Shown one piece after another: positions 25,765 to 34,967 of a DNA stretch of 64,000 bases. The stretch spans positions 310,001 to 374,000 of the forward strand of contig NZ_JACVAE010000004.1 in assembly GCF_014851675.1 (NCBI RefSeq). The letters run 5' to 3'. A program made the position numbers and the translations under genes. Each line of letters starts with the position of its first letter. The first letter of the stretch is position 1. This DNA is from Rhizobium sp. ARZ01 (lineage in GTDB: Bacteria; Pseudomonadota; Alphaproteobacteria; Rhizobiales; Rhizobiaceae). The notes beneath the pieces are model-generated. The model worked only from the letters and a program-made list of their open reading frames with translations, was not told the origin of the DNA and ran no database searches.

Positions 25765-28541
25765 TGAAGACTCTCCCTGGAACCCTCTTGGCTCTCTTTG
25801 ATAAGGTCGTTGGCAGCTGGTAACTGGTCCGACACTTCCGAAGGTGCATGGCAATCATCTCCGGGAACAAGCCCCGACAGAGTAACGCCAAGTCGACGCC
25901 TTTGAGATTCCAATAATTCCGGTTTCTGAGTCCAGTCCTTCCAGGAGGCTCCTATGGTTCGGGCGATCTCCCCACCGATCTCGCCGCAACCCTTGCGCTT
26001 GAGAATCTCGACGAATTCATAATCTTCGACGCCATCGCGCAGCCATTTGAGCCGCATGGAGGGCACCACGCCCTCCACTCCGATGGGCTGCCCCGGGTAA
26101 AGAAGCATGCCCTCTCCCGGATAATCATTGCCTCCCGTCCGGTATGTCTGCACGTCCTTCCAAGGATCGTCGGTCCACAGATCGACGCGCCAGTACAACA
26201 ACCCTGTCAACCCGAGGCTCTGATTGATGAAGCCGGGCTGGATGCGATAGTTGATCGGCGCAAAGTCGATCTGCCACTTTGGAGAATATTCGTCCTGAAC
26301 AAGGGCATTGTATGACCAAACCTCATCGCCCTTGGCCATAACCTCGGCGATCCGCTCTAATGCGCTCTCGTACATTTTGGGGAGAAGCACCCAGATATCG
26401 ACAGCAGAACGCCCGCTTCCAGTGCCATCGTCATAGAGCTCGGGAACAGGCTTCATCGTCACGAGATTGTCGACACCCGCCTCATGAAGTACGCGTGCCC
26501 AGGCTTTCATAGTTCCATAGACACCGCTACAGCGGTCGATTTCATCGGCCGTATAGTTGAAGAGACGGAGCGCGGGATCGTGCTCAGCTGCAGCCTGCTG
26601 CACCTCTTCGAGTGATGGAGGCGGCGCCATCGTGCATTGAGCCATGCTGGCATCGCTCCACAGCCCGAGATTGACGGATTTCAGTCCGAACCTGTTGATG
26701 AACAAAGCCTGATCCTGAACTCGCACGTCACGCGGCATTAGCTTATGCTTCAGCAACTCGGCCTGAGCCTGCGGAGTATTCGCATCCCAGATAAGGAAAG
26801 CCGAATTTAACGAGGGGGTGAGTGGGAGAGTGAAATTCCACACATGAAGCACAATCTCGCCGACGGCATTTCCTTGATCGCTTGACACTGTCACGGCGCC
26901 GCTATAGCGGCCGGGCAACGTATCGCGCGGAACGGCGACGTCGATCCAGATAGGCTGGTTTTGGCGCGAAGGAACGGAAAAGGCAGTCGCTCGGGAATGG
27001 TCGTCTGTCGCTGGAGCGATTGCCTCGGCACCGAGCGGTATCAAGGCATCAGCGTACCAGCCCGGGCCGAGCGGTTGGTTCGATCCACGCAGGTCGGGAC
27101 TGGATGTCGTCACATGGACGTAATGCTCGCGATAGAGCGTCACATTCGTCGCAGCGATACGGTTTTGGTCGCCATTGGTCAGATCTTCCACCTGAATCGT
27201 TACGTTGGTGAGGCCGGTGACCGGCGCACTGATCCCAACCTGAAACGACTCGATTTCACCACGGGCGGCATAAAGTTCGATCGTCAGCTGGTCGCCAGGG
27301 ACAGCGTTTTGCTCGATGCGTTCCAAACTGGGCACGAGCCATATAGCCGGTTCTGTCCGTGCCGTACCGGAAGGCAGCAAGAAATAGAAGATGACTGGCA
27401 CGAGCCAGACGGTTAGCCCAGGGCGCGGCCAACGCCGGGTTCGATATGCGCCGAAAGAACGAGTAATCGAATCTGAAAGGCGTGCGACGAGGGAGCGGGA
27501 CTGCAAAGCGAGTCCGTAAAGTGAACCGCATCCATAGCTCAAGTGCAGTGAAACCAGCACTGCGGGAAAGAGGAGCAGGTATAAGCCGGGCGATGTGCAG
27601 GCCGCCAGTAGGGTCGCCGATAGCAAAGCAGTCCCATAAAATAACAGCAGGCCTGAAGTGGCGAGCAGCGCGGGAGGCCAAAATAGAGATGCAGTTACCG
27701 AGATTGACAGGCTTGCTACTAAGGCGAGTGGAGCGAGATGACGCAGCCGTAATGCGCGCCAATTCTCGACCATCGCGAGGACACCGCCGAACCCATTGCC
27801 AAAATACTGTTTGCAGAGCGCAGGCAGGGATTGCCGGGGCTGATAGAAAGCTCGGATATCCGGCGAAAGATAAAGGCCATAGCCGAGCCGCCGTATTCTT
27901 TCGTTAAAGTCATTATCCTCAGCACGCCAAAGATCTTCTCGTAGTGGACCTACTTGGTCGACGATATACTTCCAATAGCAGCCGTTCCATACGGTATCGG
28001 TCCATCCTGCGGCTCCTTCTCTGCGGAACCTAGCAACCCCGATGCCGAAAGGGCTTCTATGTGCCGCAACGATCGCACGACCAACGAGTGATTGTGCTGG
28101 TAAAGGACGTGCGATTGCTCCCACCCCCCCGGCGCCTGTCGCGAGCAGTGTCGAGACGCTTTGCTGGACGACGTCGGGTTCGTAACGGGCATGGGCATCA
28201 AGACGCAGCACGATGTCAGTCCGGATGCGAGAAAGCGCCAAATTGAGTGCAGCAGCGGGGCTACCACGCGAATTCTCGATGACTCGCACCCGTGGGTCGG
28301 TCCGCTGCATTTCTTGCAGCATCTCGAACGTTCCATCGGTTGACCCGGCGTCGGCGAACCAGAATTCGGCAATCGAGGGATAATCCTGACTGAAAACGTC
28401 GGAAGCGAGTGTCTTAAGATGTGCAATCTCATTGCAAATCGGGATGACAATGCCGACAGTCGGCTGCTTGGGGATCGGAGGTGTCGGGTAATCGGCGAGC
28501 GCAGACCGGTATTCAGGCGGCTTTTGAGAAGACTTCAGCAT
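25761..28541 (-). CDS. Fusion of ExoA-like GT2 glycosyltransferase and DUF4091-like glycosidase module
   Basis: A 926-residue membrane protein. Residues ~30-255 are a GT2 domain resembling ExoA (IVIPICNEI, FADAGSTDGT, VLRLDAHARY, WRAEDNDF). Several membrane helices follow (~265-345), then a separate hydrophobic segment near 385-405 (WLVPVIFYFLLPSGTA) that looks like a buried signal peptide. The remaining ~500 residues are a beta-rich stretch and a DUF4091-like alpha/beta-barrel region (YTADEIDRCSGVYGTMKAW, LLYWRVDLWTDDPW, RLKWLRDGVEDYEF). ATG 28541 follows GGAG; a TTG at 28553 is the alternative. The topology suggests transfer in the cytosol and a carbohydrate-acting module in the periplasm. 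Confidence 0.78.
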   Translation of the reverse strand: MLKSSQKPPEYRSALADYPTPPIPKQPTVGIVIPICNEIAHLKTLASDVFSQDYPSIAEFWFADAGSTDGTFEMLQEMQRTDPRVRVIENSRGSPAAALNLALSRIRTDIVLRLDAHARYEPDVVQQSVSTLLATGAGGVGAIARPLPAQSLVGRAIVAAHRSPFGIGVARFRREGAAGWTDTVWNGCYWKYIVDQVGPLREDLWRAEDNDFNERIRRLGYGLYLSPDIRAFYQPRQSLPALCKQYFGNGFGGVLAMVENWRALRLRHLAPLALVASLSISVTASLFWPPALLATSGLLLFYGTALLSATLLAACTSPGLYLLLFPAVLVSLHLSYGCGSLYGLALQSRSLVARLSDSITRSFGAYRTRRWPRPGLTVWLVPVIFYFLLPSGTARTEPAIWLVPSLERIEQNAVPGDQLTIELYAARGEIESFQVGISAPVTGLTNVTIQVEDLTNGDQNRIAATNVTLYREHYVHVTTSSPDLRGSNQPLGPGWYADALIPLGAEAIAPATDDHSRATAFSVPSRQNQPIWIDVAVPRDTLPGRYSGAVTVSSDQGNAVGEIVLHVWNFTLPLTPSLNSAFLIWDANTPQAQAELLKHKLMPRDVRVQDQALFINRFGLKSVNLGLWSDASMAQCTMAPPPSLEEVQQAAAEHDPALRLFNYTADEIDRCSGVYGTMKAWARVLHEAGVDNLVTMKPVPELYDDGTGSGRSAVDIWVLLPKMYESALERIAEVMAKGDEVWSYNALVQDEYSPKWQIDFAPINYRIQPGFINQSLGLTGLLYWRVDLWTDDPWKDVQTYRTGGNDYPGEGMLLYPGQPIGVEGVVPSMRLKWLRDGVEDYEFVEILKRKGCGEIGGEIARTIGASWKDWTQKPELLESQRRRLGVTLSGLVPGDDCHAPSEVSDQLPAANDLIKESQEGSRESLQ

Positions 28542-29688
28542 GAAGAACTCCAATCATCCGTGCACGATTGACTTCCAAGGTGTTGTCAGCCATCAGGGCG
28601 CGCCCATTCCTACGCAAACGCTCCCGTAGTTCCGGACGGCAAACAACCTGCTGGATCGCACTGGCCAGCGCACAGATGTCGCCTGGCGGAACAAGCATGG
28701 CCGTTTCGTTGTCCTTCAGGAGATGAGGGATGCCACCCACGGCAGTCGCGATCGTGGGTAGACCGATGCATAGCGACTCATTGATGACTTGCGGAAAGCC
28801 CTCCGTAAAGGATGGCAGCACAAGCGCTCCGGCTTGCCGGTAAAGTTCGAACAAAGGCGGTCCATAAGGCACAAAACCGTGGAACGTGACTGTGTCGTAA
28901 ATGCCGAGAGCCATGGATCGAGCCTTGAGCTCCGGTTCCAGCGGGCCTGTACCAACAATATCGAGGCGGCACGGAACACCGCGCCGCTTAAGGTGCGCGA
29001 GAGCTTCGAGAAGCACGTGATGCCCCTTTTCCAGAGCCAACCGACCAACGCAGATCAAGCGCGTTGGATCGGGTCCGAAAGACATTTCTGCAAAGGCTCT
29101 GAGCTGCGCGTCTCTCATGAGACAGGGCGTATGGTCGTGCACCCGGTTGCTGAAGTGGCGGTACTCCCGAGCAAGGTCTTGCCCTACAGTGAACACTGTT
29201 CGATCACGCGCAAGCCGCTTGAAGTGCCAATCAAGTGCCCTGGCAGCCGCCACGGCAACATGACGTTTCAGACCCCGATGTGTGCCCAACTGTTGGACTA
29301 GGTTCTGGCGAACCACCAGGCCTACCGGCACCCCGAGCGCAATGCACTCCCTCGCGATCATCTGCCCGATCGGATGCGGACCGCCAATCAGGATCGCGTC
29401 CCAATTCCGCGCCTGCTCCGAAATTCGGCGACGGATATCCAAGAAAGCACGAGGCCCGACGCGCCAAAGTTGATACAGGCTCGGATAATAGGGGAGAGGG
29501 CAAAGCGTGATCGCCGGATGGTCAAGCAAATAGGGTCCGCGTCCGGGTTGCGTTGCCTCGCGCCCGATGAAGACGATCTCGTCGACGAACTCGATCAAAC
29601 TGGCCGGAAAGAGGATGTATGACTCATCCGTCGAAAGAGTGTCGCCCTCACGCCAAAAAACCTGATCAACGAAGATGGCGAGTCGCAT
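28513..29688 (-). CDS. GT4-family glycosyltransferase
   Basis: A 391-residue GT-B protein. It has RLICVGRLALEKGHHVLLEA at the start of the C-terminal domain and SFTEGFPQVINESLCIGLPT (EX7E) further on. The ATG at 29688 (MRLAIFVDQVFW) is chosen because the conserved N-terminal beta-strand begins there; the frame runs on to 29862 inside the upstream gene. It overlaps the downstream fusion gene by 29 bp and the upstream GT4 gene by 23 bp, so the four leftward genes form one coupled unit. Confidence 0.85.
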   Translation of the reverse strand: MRLAIFVDQVFWREGDTLSTDESYILFPASLIEFVDEIVFIGREATQPGRGPYLLDHPAITLCPLPYYPSLYQLWRVGPRAFLDIRRRISEQARNWDAILIGGPHPIGQMIARECIALGVPVGLVVRQNLVQQLGTHRGLKRHVAVAAARALDWHFKRLARDRTVFTVGQDLAREYRHFSNRVHDHTPCLMRDAQLRAFAEMSFGPDPTRLICVGRLALEKGHHVLLEALAHLKRRGVPCRLDIVGTGPLEPELKARSMALGIYDTVTFHGFVPYGPPLFELYRQAGALVLPSFTEGFPQVINESLCIGLPTIATAVGGIPHLLKDNETAMLVPPGDICALASAIQQVVCRPELRERLRRNGRALMADNTLEVNRARMIGVLHAEVFSKAA

Positions 29689-30835
29689 AGCCAATCCACT
29701 TCTTTGTATCGGCATCGTTTCCCCTAGCGCATAACGTCCAGAGTTGGCCGGTGACCAATTTCGGCTGGAACTTCTGCTCGATCCAAGCACGTGCGCGGGT
29801 GCCGATCTCGCGTCGCATGTCGGCGTCCGTCGCCAGACGAAGAACATCGCGCGACAGCTCATCCTGTTCGGATTCGGCTATGAGCCCGGTCACGCCGTCC
29901 TGGATCAGGTCGACGACGCCGTTCACTGGCGTGGCGACGCATGGCACGCCCGCTGCCATGGCCTCCATTACAACATTGGGCATGCCCTCGTAGTCGGAAG
30001 ACAGTAGGAAAATGTCTGAGGCGCAAATGAGCTCTCGGGCATCAGGCACACTGCCGAGAAAGCGGACCCTGTCGCCCAGCCCGAGGCGCGCGACCTGGCT
30101 CTTCAATTCGTCGAGACAGCCGAGCTCTTTTCCGGCGATCGCGGCCTGCACCGTGCAGTGCCGACCTACTGTTGCGATCGTATCGATGAAGCGGTCGAAG
30201 CGTTTCTGCGGCACCAGTCGGCCTACCCCAAGCACCAACACCGCGTCATCGCGCAGACCAAGACGCTGACGCCACTCGGCACGCCAGCGTGCCATCTGAT
30301 CAGACGGGAAGATCTCGACCGCGTTCGGCACATAGACAACGTGCCTTTTTGAGCCGAGGCGGTGCGCGAGTTGCCCCTGTGTCTCCCGCGAATTGCAGAC
30401 GGCAGTCGAGATGCCGGCCACGCTCATCCACGACCATAAGCTGCGTAGGCCCGTCGGTAGGTCTGCAAATAACGCGTTACGGAACGACCCGATGCTTCGG
30501 ATGCCGAGCCCCGCCAAGGCGAGTGCGAACACATTGGTATAGGACGACCACGAGAAGAGGCATCGAGTTTTCCGAGCGACGCACGCCGCACGAAACTGCC
30601 GCATCTTATCCAGAGGGCGGCCCTTCAGCAGCACGACAGGAATACCAAGTTCGCGGATCGGAGCTTCCCAGAACCCGAGTTCGCCGGACACGTAGACGGT
30701 GGGGGCCCAGCGGGCGAAATCACAATGCGCGAGAAAATGATAGAGTTGCCGCTCGGTTCCGCCTTGCCCGAGCTGCCCGATGACCACGGCGATGGATTCC
30801 GGTTGCGTCGCTCTTGGCCCGCGCCCCTCTCGCAT
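29666..30835 (-). CDS. GT4-family glycosyltransferase
   Basis: A 389-residue GT-B protein. It has GQLGQGGTERQLYHFLAHCD at the N-terminal acceptor side, VLGVGRLVPQKRFDRFIDTI in the C-terminal domain, and SSDYEGMPNVVMEAMAAGVP (EX7E). It likely adds one sugar of the repeat unit. It is the first gene of the leftward transferase unit, downstream of the export gene. Confidence 0.85.
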   Translation of the reverse strand: MREGRGPRATQPESIAVVIGQLGQGGTERQLYHFLAHCDFARWAPTVYVSGELGFWEAPIRELGIPVVLLKGRPLDKMRQFRAACVARKTRCLFSWSSYTNVFALALAGLGIRSIGSFRNALFADLPTGLRSLWSWMSVAGISTAVCNSRETQGQLAHRLGSKRHVVYVPNAVEIFPSDQMARWRAEWRQRLGLRDDAVLVLGVGRLVPQKRFDRFIDTIATVGRHCTVQAAIAGKELGCLDELKSQVARLGLGDRVRFLGSVPDARELICASDIFLLSSDYEGMPNVVMEAMAAGVPCVATPVNGVVDLIQDGVTGLIAESEQDELSRDVLRLATDADMRREIGTRARAWIEQKFQPKLVTGQLWTLCARGNDADTKKWIGYATRHLR

Positions 30836-30961
30836 TAGTCAACTCCCCTCTTGCTGGGTGAGCCATACAGCGTCCTCCACGTTTAGCGTGGGCTCCCGTT
30901 TCTGACCCGCCTGGATTGCGGATGACTGTTTCGTAGGCTGGTAGAGCTTCTCGATACCCCT

Positions 30962-32248
30962 CTATTTCTCCCCGATCGCCGCCATACTCCCTGGCAGCTG
31001 ATCGGAACGGAGCAAGACTTCGATTACATCGCCCGGTAGTAGCTCGGTATGCCCGTCTGCCGGGAGGCGGCGCCAATCCTGCTCGACTTTGCGCGTGATG
31101 GCAATTAGGGCCTGCGCAGCCGTTTCGAGCATTTGAGAGGGTGAGGTGGTTCTGCCGGGCCGCAGCTTCTCGCCGGCGCCCCTCAATCGCAATTCCGATT
31201 CGGCCAATCTCTCACTCGTCTCTCTAAAGTCCTTGAGAAGTTCGATCCGACGCAAGTTTATCGTCCTGTCGAGACTCCGCGCCAAGTCCCCCCGTCCTCG
31301 CTGGATCTCCATCATGTTCACAGTGGTCTGAAGCTGGCGCGTGGAAGATAGAAGCACTGCGCGGCGTACCTCCGACACACGCGTACTGGGCACACTGCCG
31401 GCCTCGAACAGCTTGATAAGCTTATCAAGCTCTTCCGCATCAGCCTGTGCTCCGCTCTCTTCTTTCTTTTCCTGTTGAGCGAGAACTGCGATCTGCTCAT
31501 CAGCCTGCTTCATTGCAGCTTGAATGGAGGCGATCTCCTGGTCGTGGTTTTCCTGCGCGAATTTCAGCGATTCCTGTTCGGACCGGACGAGATTTGCGAG
31601 AGTAGCAGCTGGAACCGGCAGGTCTGCTGGGATTTTCTCTTTGAACGTGTCCGCGTCATCCAGTTCGGCCTGCAGGCGTAGCAGGTGCACGGTTTCTCTC
31701 GCGTACTCTAACACGCGAAGATTGTAGTCCTCGCGCATGCCCGCCATTCGATCCCGATCGAACATGGCAGGGCTCGCCCGCATTGTGCTGTAGCCCCCAG
31801 CGAGGGCCACGGCCTGACGGACCGTCATGAGGGGCCGGAATGCATATTGGCCTGGCGTCAAGACGTCGCCATCAACGTAGATAGGTCGGTATTCGACCAC
31901 GGTTGCGGCGACATCGGTCGGGAGAACGAAAACGGTATACTCGCGTCCCTCCGGCGTCTGTTCCCGGAAGAGTCGTGTCGGCAAGATGGAAGCGATCTGA
32001 TTCCGCATTTCCGCCGCGGTCAAACCTGCGATTTTGATCGTCCCAAACGTCGGCAGAGATATCGTTCCATCGAACTGGATGGCAACCCGGTGTTGCCACT
32101 CCGGCAGTCCAGCGATGGTGATCTCCACCACGTCTCCTGGCGCAAGCTTGTACTCTGTTGCTGCAGCATTACACACAAGCGTGAACACGAGCGGGATCCA
32201 GCCAACACTTAGCGCTCGGGCCCATGCGCCTATCCTTGCTATCCTCAT
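30962..32248 (-). CDS. ExoF-like outer-membrane polysaccharide export protein (OPX)
   Basis: A 428-residue protein with an N-terminal signal peptide (residues ~1-30, basic start then LSVGWIPLVFTLVCNAAA). A Poly_export domain follows (YKLAPGDVVEITIAGLPEWQ), then an SLBB-like segment (YVDGDVLTPGQYAFRPLMTV). Next are ~200 residues of charged, helical coiled coil, and a final LPGDVIEVLL segment. The coiled-coil insertion is the pattern of rhizobial ExoF rather than of Wza. The ATG at 32248 is chosen because the signal peptide starts there; the frame to 32611 runs over an IS3 remnant. It works with the Wzc-like protein at 14109. Confidence 0.85.
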   Translation of the reverse strand: MRIARIGAWARALSVGWIPLVFTLVCNAAATEYKLAPGDVVEITIAGLPEWQHRVAIQFDGTISLPTFGTIKIAGLTAAEMRNQIASILPTRLFREQTPEGREYTVFVLPTDVAATVVEYRPIYVDGDVLTPGQYAFRPLMTVRQAVALAGGYSTMRASPAMFDRDRMAGMREDYNLRVLEYARETVHLLRLQAELDDADTFKEKIPADLPVPAATLANLVRSEQESLKFAQENHDQEIASIQAAMKQADEQIAVLAQQEKKEESGAQADAEELDKLIKLFEAGSVPSTRVSEVRRAVLLSSTRQLQTTVNMMEIQRGRGDLARSLDRTINLRRIELLKDFRETSERLAESELRLRGAGEKLRPGRTTSPSQMLETAAQALIAITRKVEQDWRRLPADGHTELLPGDVIEVLLRSDQLPGSMAAIGEK

Positions 32249-32515
32249 GTCATCACCGACGTATTTGTTAGTGGACCGGCGGGCCCTCCCCAATTGATCT
32301 GCAACCATCTCACATCGAGGCCCAGGCAGAAACGATGTACTGGGCCAAGTGCTGTGCTCCAGCCCGGCAGCTCGAATTCGAACACTTGATCGAAGCGCTC
32401 TATCGAACATGGCGAACAGTAGCAGCAGGGTTCGCAGTGTCTTCATTCGATTGCAGGAGAGGTGGCTCGGTTTGTCCGAACAGTTTTGGTGGCTGCTCGC
32501 ATGGTTTCCAGCCTC

Positions 32516-32629
32516 TATCGACGCGTGCACATCCTGCTCAGGCGTAACGGATGGCCGGTCAATCCGAAGCGAATCTGTCGCCTTTACAAAGAGATGGACC
32601 TGCAACTCCACAACAAACTTCGCGGGGTG
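32516..32629 (+). pseudogene. IS3-family transposase (OrfB) internal fragment
   Basis: One frame reads YRRVHILLRRNGWPVNPKRI then CRLYKEMDLQLHNK, the well-conserved YRRI...LLxxxGxxVNxKRVxRLYxxxxLxxR segment of IS3 OrfB. Both flanks are missing. The fragment abuts the lldD remnant and marks the right end of the EPS locus. Confidence 0.8.
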
Positions 32630-32631
32630 AC

Positions 32632-32812
32632 AAGCTGATCTTGAAGGGCATCATCGTCTCCAACCACGGTGGCCGCCAGCTCGACGGCGCCCCCTCGTCG
32701 ATCAGCATGTGCATTGTCGATGCCGTCGGCGGCCAGACCGGCGTCACCAAGGCGCTGGAGATCATCCGCAAGGAGCTCGACATCACCATGGCGCTGCGCG
32801 GCGAGCGCGACG
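32632..32812 (+). pseudogene. lldD-like FMN-dependent alpha-hydroxy-acid dehydrogenase remnant
   Basis: The reading frame gives GIIVSNHGGRQLDGAPSSIS, then IVDAVGGQT joined directly to GVTKALEIIRKELDITMAL and GERD. In LldD-type enzymes the first block (catalytic His region) and the last block (C-terminus) are separated by roughly 60 residues with the second phosphate-binding loop. That part is missing here, as is everything N-terminal. A dead fragment. Confidence 0.75.
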
Positions 32813-32992
32813 GGTGCGACCTGTCGCCCGAAACCTGCACCAGGGGTGATCCGGCACGGAGGCCTGGACCTGCCAGGCTCTCCCTCCGGCCTATGAACCA
32901 GGTGATGCTAACTCGAAAAGATGCGGTGCCCGGAATTGCCAGTGATGGCTATCGGGCGCACACTTCCCCCGTTCAAACAGAGGGAGGCATCC

Positions 32993-33487
32993 ATGATGGA
33001 TCGCAGCGAACTCGAGAGGACTGTCCGGGCGTTCTACAGGGTCCGCAATGACCATGATCTTGACGCGGTGATGAGCCTTGTCGACCCGGACGCCAGCTTC
33101 CGCATCGCCGGCAACTACAGGCTGGGTCCTCTGACGCATATGGTCGAGGGCTCTTCCGAGATCCGGGCCCGCTTTGCCGATCTGATGGCGAACTGGGACC
33201 TTTCCGACATGGATTTTGAGAGCATGCATGTGGACGGTGACACGGCGGTGGTGCACCGCAAAGGACCGGTCCGCTTCATCCCGGAAGATAAGTTCTTCGA
33301 TACCGAGATGATGGACAAACTGACCTTCCGTGACGGGCGAGTGATCGAATTCACCGAGTTCGTCGACACGCTGCTGGCAGCGGAAATCATCGGTTTCGTC
33401 AAGCCTTCAGGCATCTGGACCGGCGTGCCGGGGGTGCCGATGGAATCACTGGACGTAGTGGAAGACGTGGACCGGCCGACCGCCTGA
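32993..33487 (+). CDS. SnoaL-like / NTF2-fold protein
   Basis: A 164-residue protein with the compact SnoaL/NTF2 pattern. It starts with RTVRAFYRVRNDHDLDAVMSL and VDPDASFRIAGN and continues with a curved-sheet end KLTFRDGRVIEFTEFVDTLL. AGGGAGG lies 5-6 nt upstream of ATG 32993, which fixes the start against a longer frame from 32921. Such proteins are small isomerases, hydrolases or binding proteins; no specific function can be given. It is the first intact gene after the EPS locus. Confidence 0.7.
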   Translation: MMDRSELERTVRAFYRVRNDHDLDAVMSLVDPDASFRIAGNYRLGPLTHMVEGSSEIRARFADLMANWDLSDMDFESMHVDGDTAVVHRKGPVRFIPEDKFFDTEMMDKLTFRDGRVIEFTEFVDTLLAAEIIGFVKPSGIWTGVPGVPMESLDVVEDVDRPTA

Positions 33488-33565
33488 CAATCAGGCCGCT
33501 TCGGGCTTAGACGCTAGCGTCGTGCGCCGATATCGCGGCGCGCGGGTATGTTCGGCGCCCTTGCG

Positions 33566-34954
33566 TCATACGATCTCGCCGTAGAGCAAGCGTTCAAGGG
33601 CCGTGATCTCGGCGGCGAAGCGGCGGTATTCCGCACGCTTGAGCGCGAGAAAGACAAAGTGCATCCGTTCGCCGAGTGCATCCTTCAGGAAGGAGGATGT
33701 ACTCGCCTTCTCGATGGCACTGCGCCAGCCGGGCGGCAGGATGTCGCCAGCACTTTCGGCATAGGCGGTAGTTTCCGGTCCCGGATCAGCCTTCGCAGCA
33801 ATGCCGCGCTGCATGCCGGCAAGAACGGTGGCGCCGACCAGATAGGGGTTGGTGTCGATGCCGGCGGCACGCTGCTCCAGGTGCCGGCCAGCGCCGGAAC
33901 CTGCCGGAACGCGGACGGCGACGGAGCGGTTGTTGCGGGCCCAGGTCGGTGTCGTCGGGGCGTAGCTCTGCGCCGAGAAGCGCCGCCAGGAATTCAGGTG
34001 CGGCGCGAAGACCAGCATGGACTCGTCCATGGTCTCCAGCAGTCCCGCCACCGCCTGGCGCAGCAGCGGTGACAGTTCGTCATCCCGGTCGGCAAAGAGG
34101 TTGTCGCCCGCCGCATCGGCGAGGCTTGCATGCACATGCATGCCCGAGCCGGCCCGGCCGGCAAAGGGCTTGGCCATGAAGCAGGCCATCATACCGTGGC
34201 GAAGGGCAACGGATCGCAAGAGCCGCTTGAGCATGACGAGATCGTCTGCCGCCCGCAGCGCGCTGCCATGACGCAAGGTCAGTTCGAACTGACCCTGCGC
34301 ATATTCGGAGATCATCGTTTCGACCGGCAGATTTTGCGCCTCCGCGGCGCGATAGACGGCGTCGATGAACGGCTCCAGCCGATCGAGTTCGCTGACGCCG
34401 TAAACCTGGATACCCTCCGGCCGCTCGCCGGAGAGCGGCAGGCGCAGCGGCTGGAAGTTGCCAGCGGCATCCTTTTCGCGATCGAGCAGGTAAAACTCCA
34501 GTTCATAGGCGAGAACGGGGTGATAGCCGTCGGCTCTCAGCAGTGCATCGCGGCGGGCGAGCGCATGGCGAGGATCGGCAGCCATCGGCGTACCGTCCAG
34601 CTCACAAAGCGACAGCCGTACCTCACCGCGTGGCGGATTCGTCCACGGCAGCGGCACGAGCGAGCCTTGGATCGGCCAAGCCCGACGATCGGCGTCGCCG
34701 TCCGACCAGACCAGCCCGGTCTCCTCCACGTCCTCGCCGGAGACGTCGAGGCCGAGAATGGAGCCGGGCAGGTGGCGACCGGAGCGGAAGATCGGTAGAA
34801 GCTCGTGGCGGCGGATGATCTTGCCGCGCGCGATGCCGTTGGCGTCGATCAGCACGAGATCGAAGGCTGTGATTTGCGGATGTGCAGCGAGAAATTCCAC
34901 GGCCTCGGCAATGTCGGCCACTCCCGCCGGACGCGCAGCAGTGTCCCTGATCAT
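33566..34954 (-). CDS. Glutamine-synthetase-family ligase (PuuA/GlnA-like)
   Basis: A 462-residue protein with the glutamine-synthetase catalytic order: YELEFYLLDRE (metal-binding Glu), GSGMHVHAS (metal His loop), and NRSVAVRVP (Arg of the glutamate/phosphate site). It lacks the Tyr adenylylation loop of GlnA. Length and motifs fit the gamma-glutamyl-polyamine/ethanolamide branch (PuuA-like) better than housekeeping GlnA. It lies 13 bp downstream of a class III aminotransferase, so an amine-catabolic pair is inferred. The amine is unknown. Confidence 0.8.
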   Translation of the reverse strand: MIRDTAARPAGVADIAEAVEFLAAHPQITAFDLVLIDANGIARGKIIRRHELLPIFRSGRHLPGSILGLDVSGEDVEETGLVWSDGDADRRAWPIQGSLVPLPWTNPPRGEVRLSLCELDGTPMAADPRHALARRDALLRADGYHPVLAYELEFYLLDREKDAAGNFQPLRLPLSGERPEGIQVYGVSELDRLEPFIDAVYRAAEAQNLPVETMISEYAQGQFELTLRHGSALRAADDLVMLKRLLRSVALRHGMMACFMAKPFAGRAGSGMHVHASLADAAGDNLFADRDDELSPLLRQAVAGLLETMDESMLVFAPHLNSWRRFSAQSYAPTTPTWARNNRSVAVRVPAGSGAGRHLEQRAAGIDTNPYLVGATVLAGMQRGIAAKADPGPETTAYAESAGDILPPGWRSAIEKASTSSFLKDALGERMHFVFLALKRAEYRRFAAEITALERLLYGEIV

Positions 34955-34967
34955 TCGGCTGCCCTTT

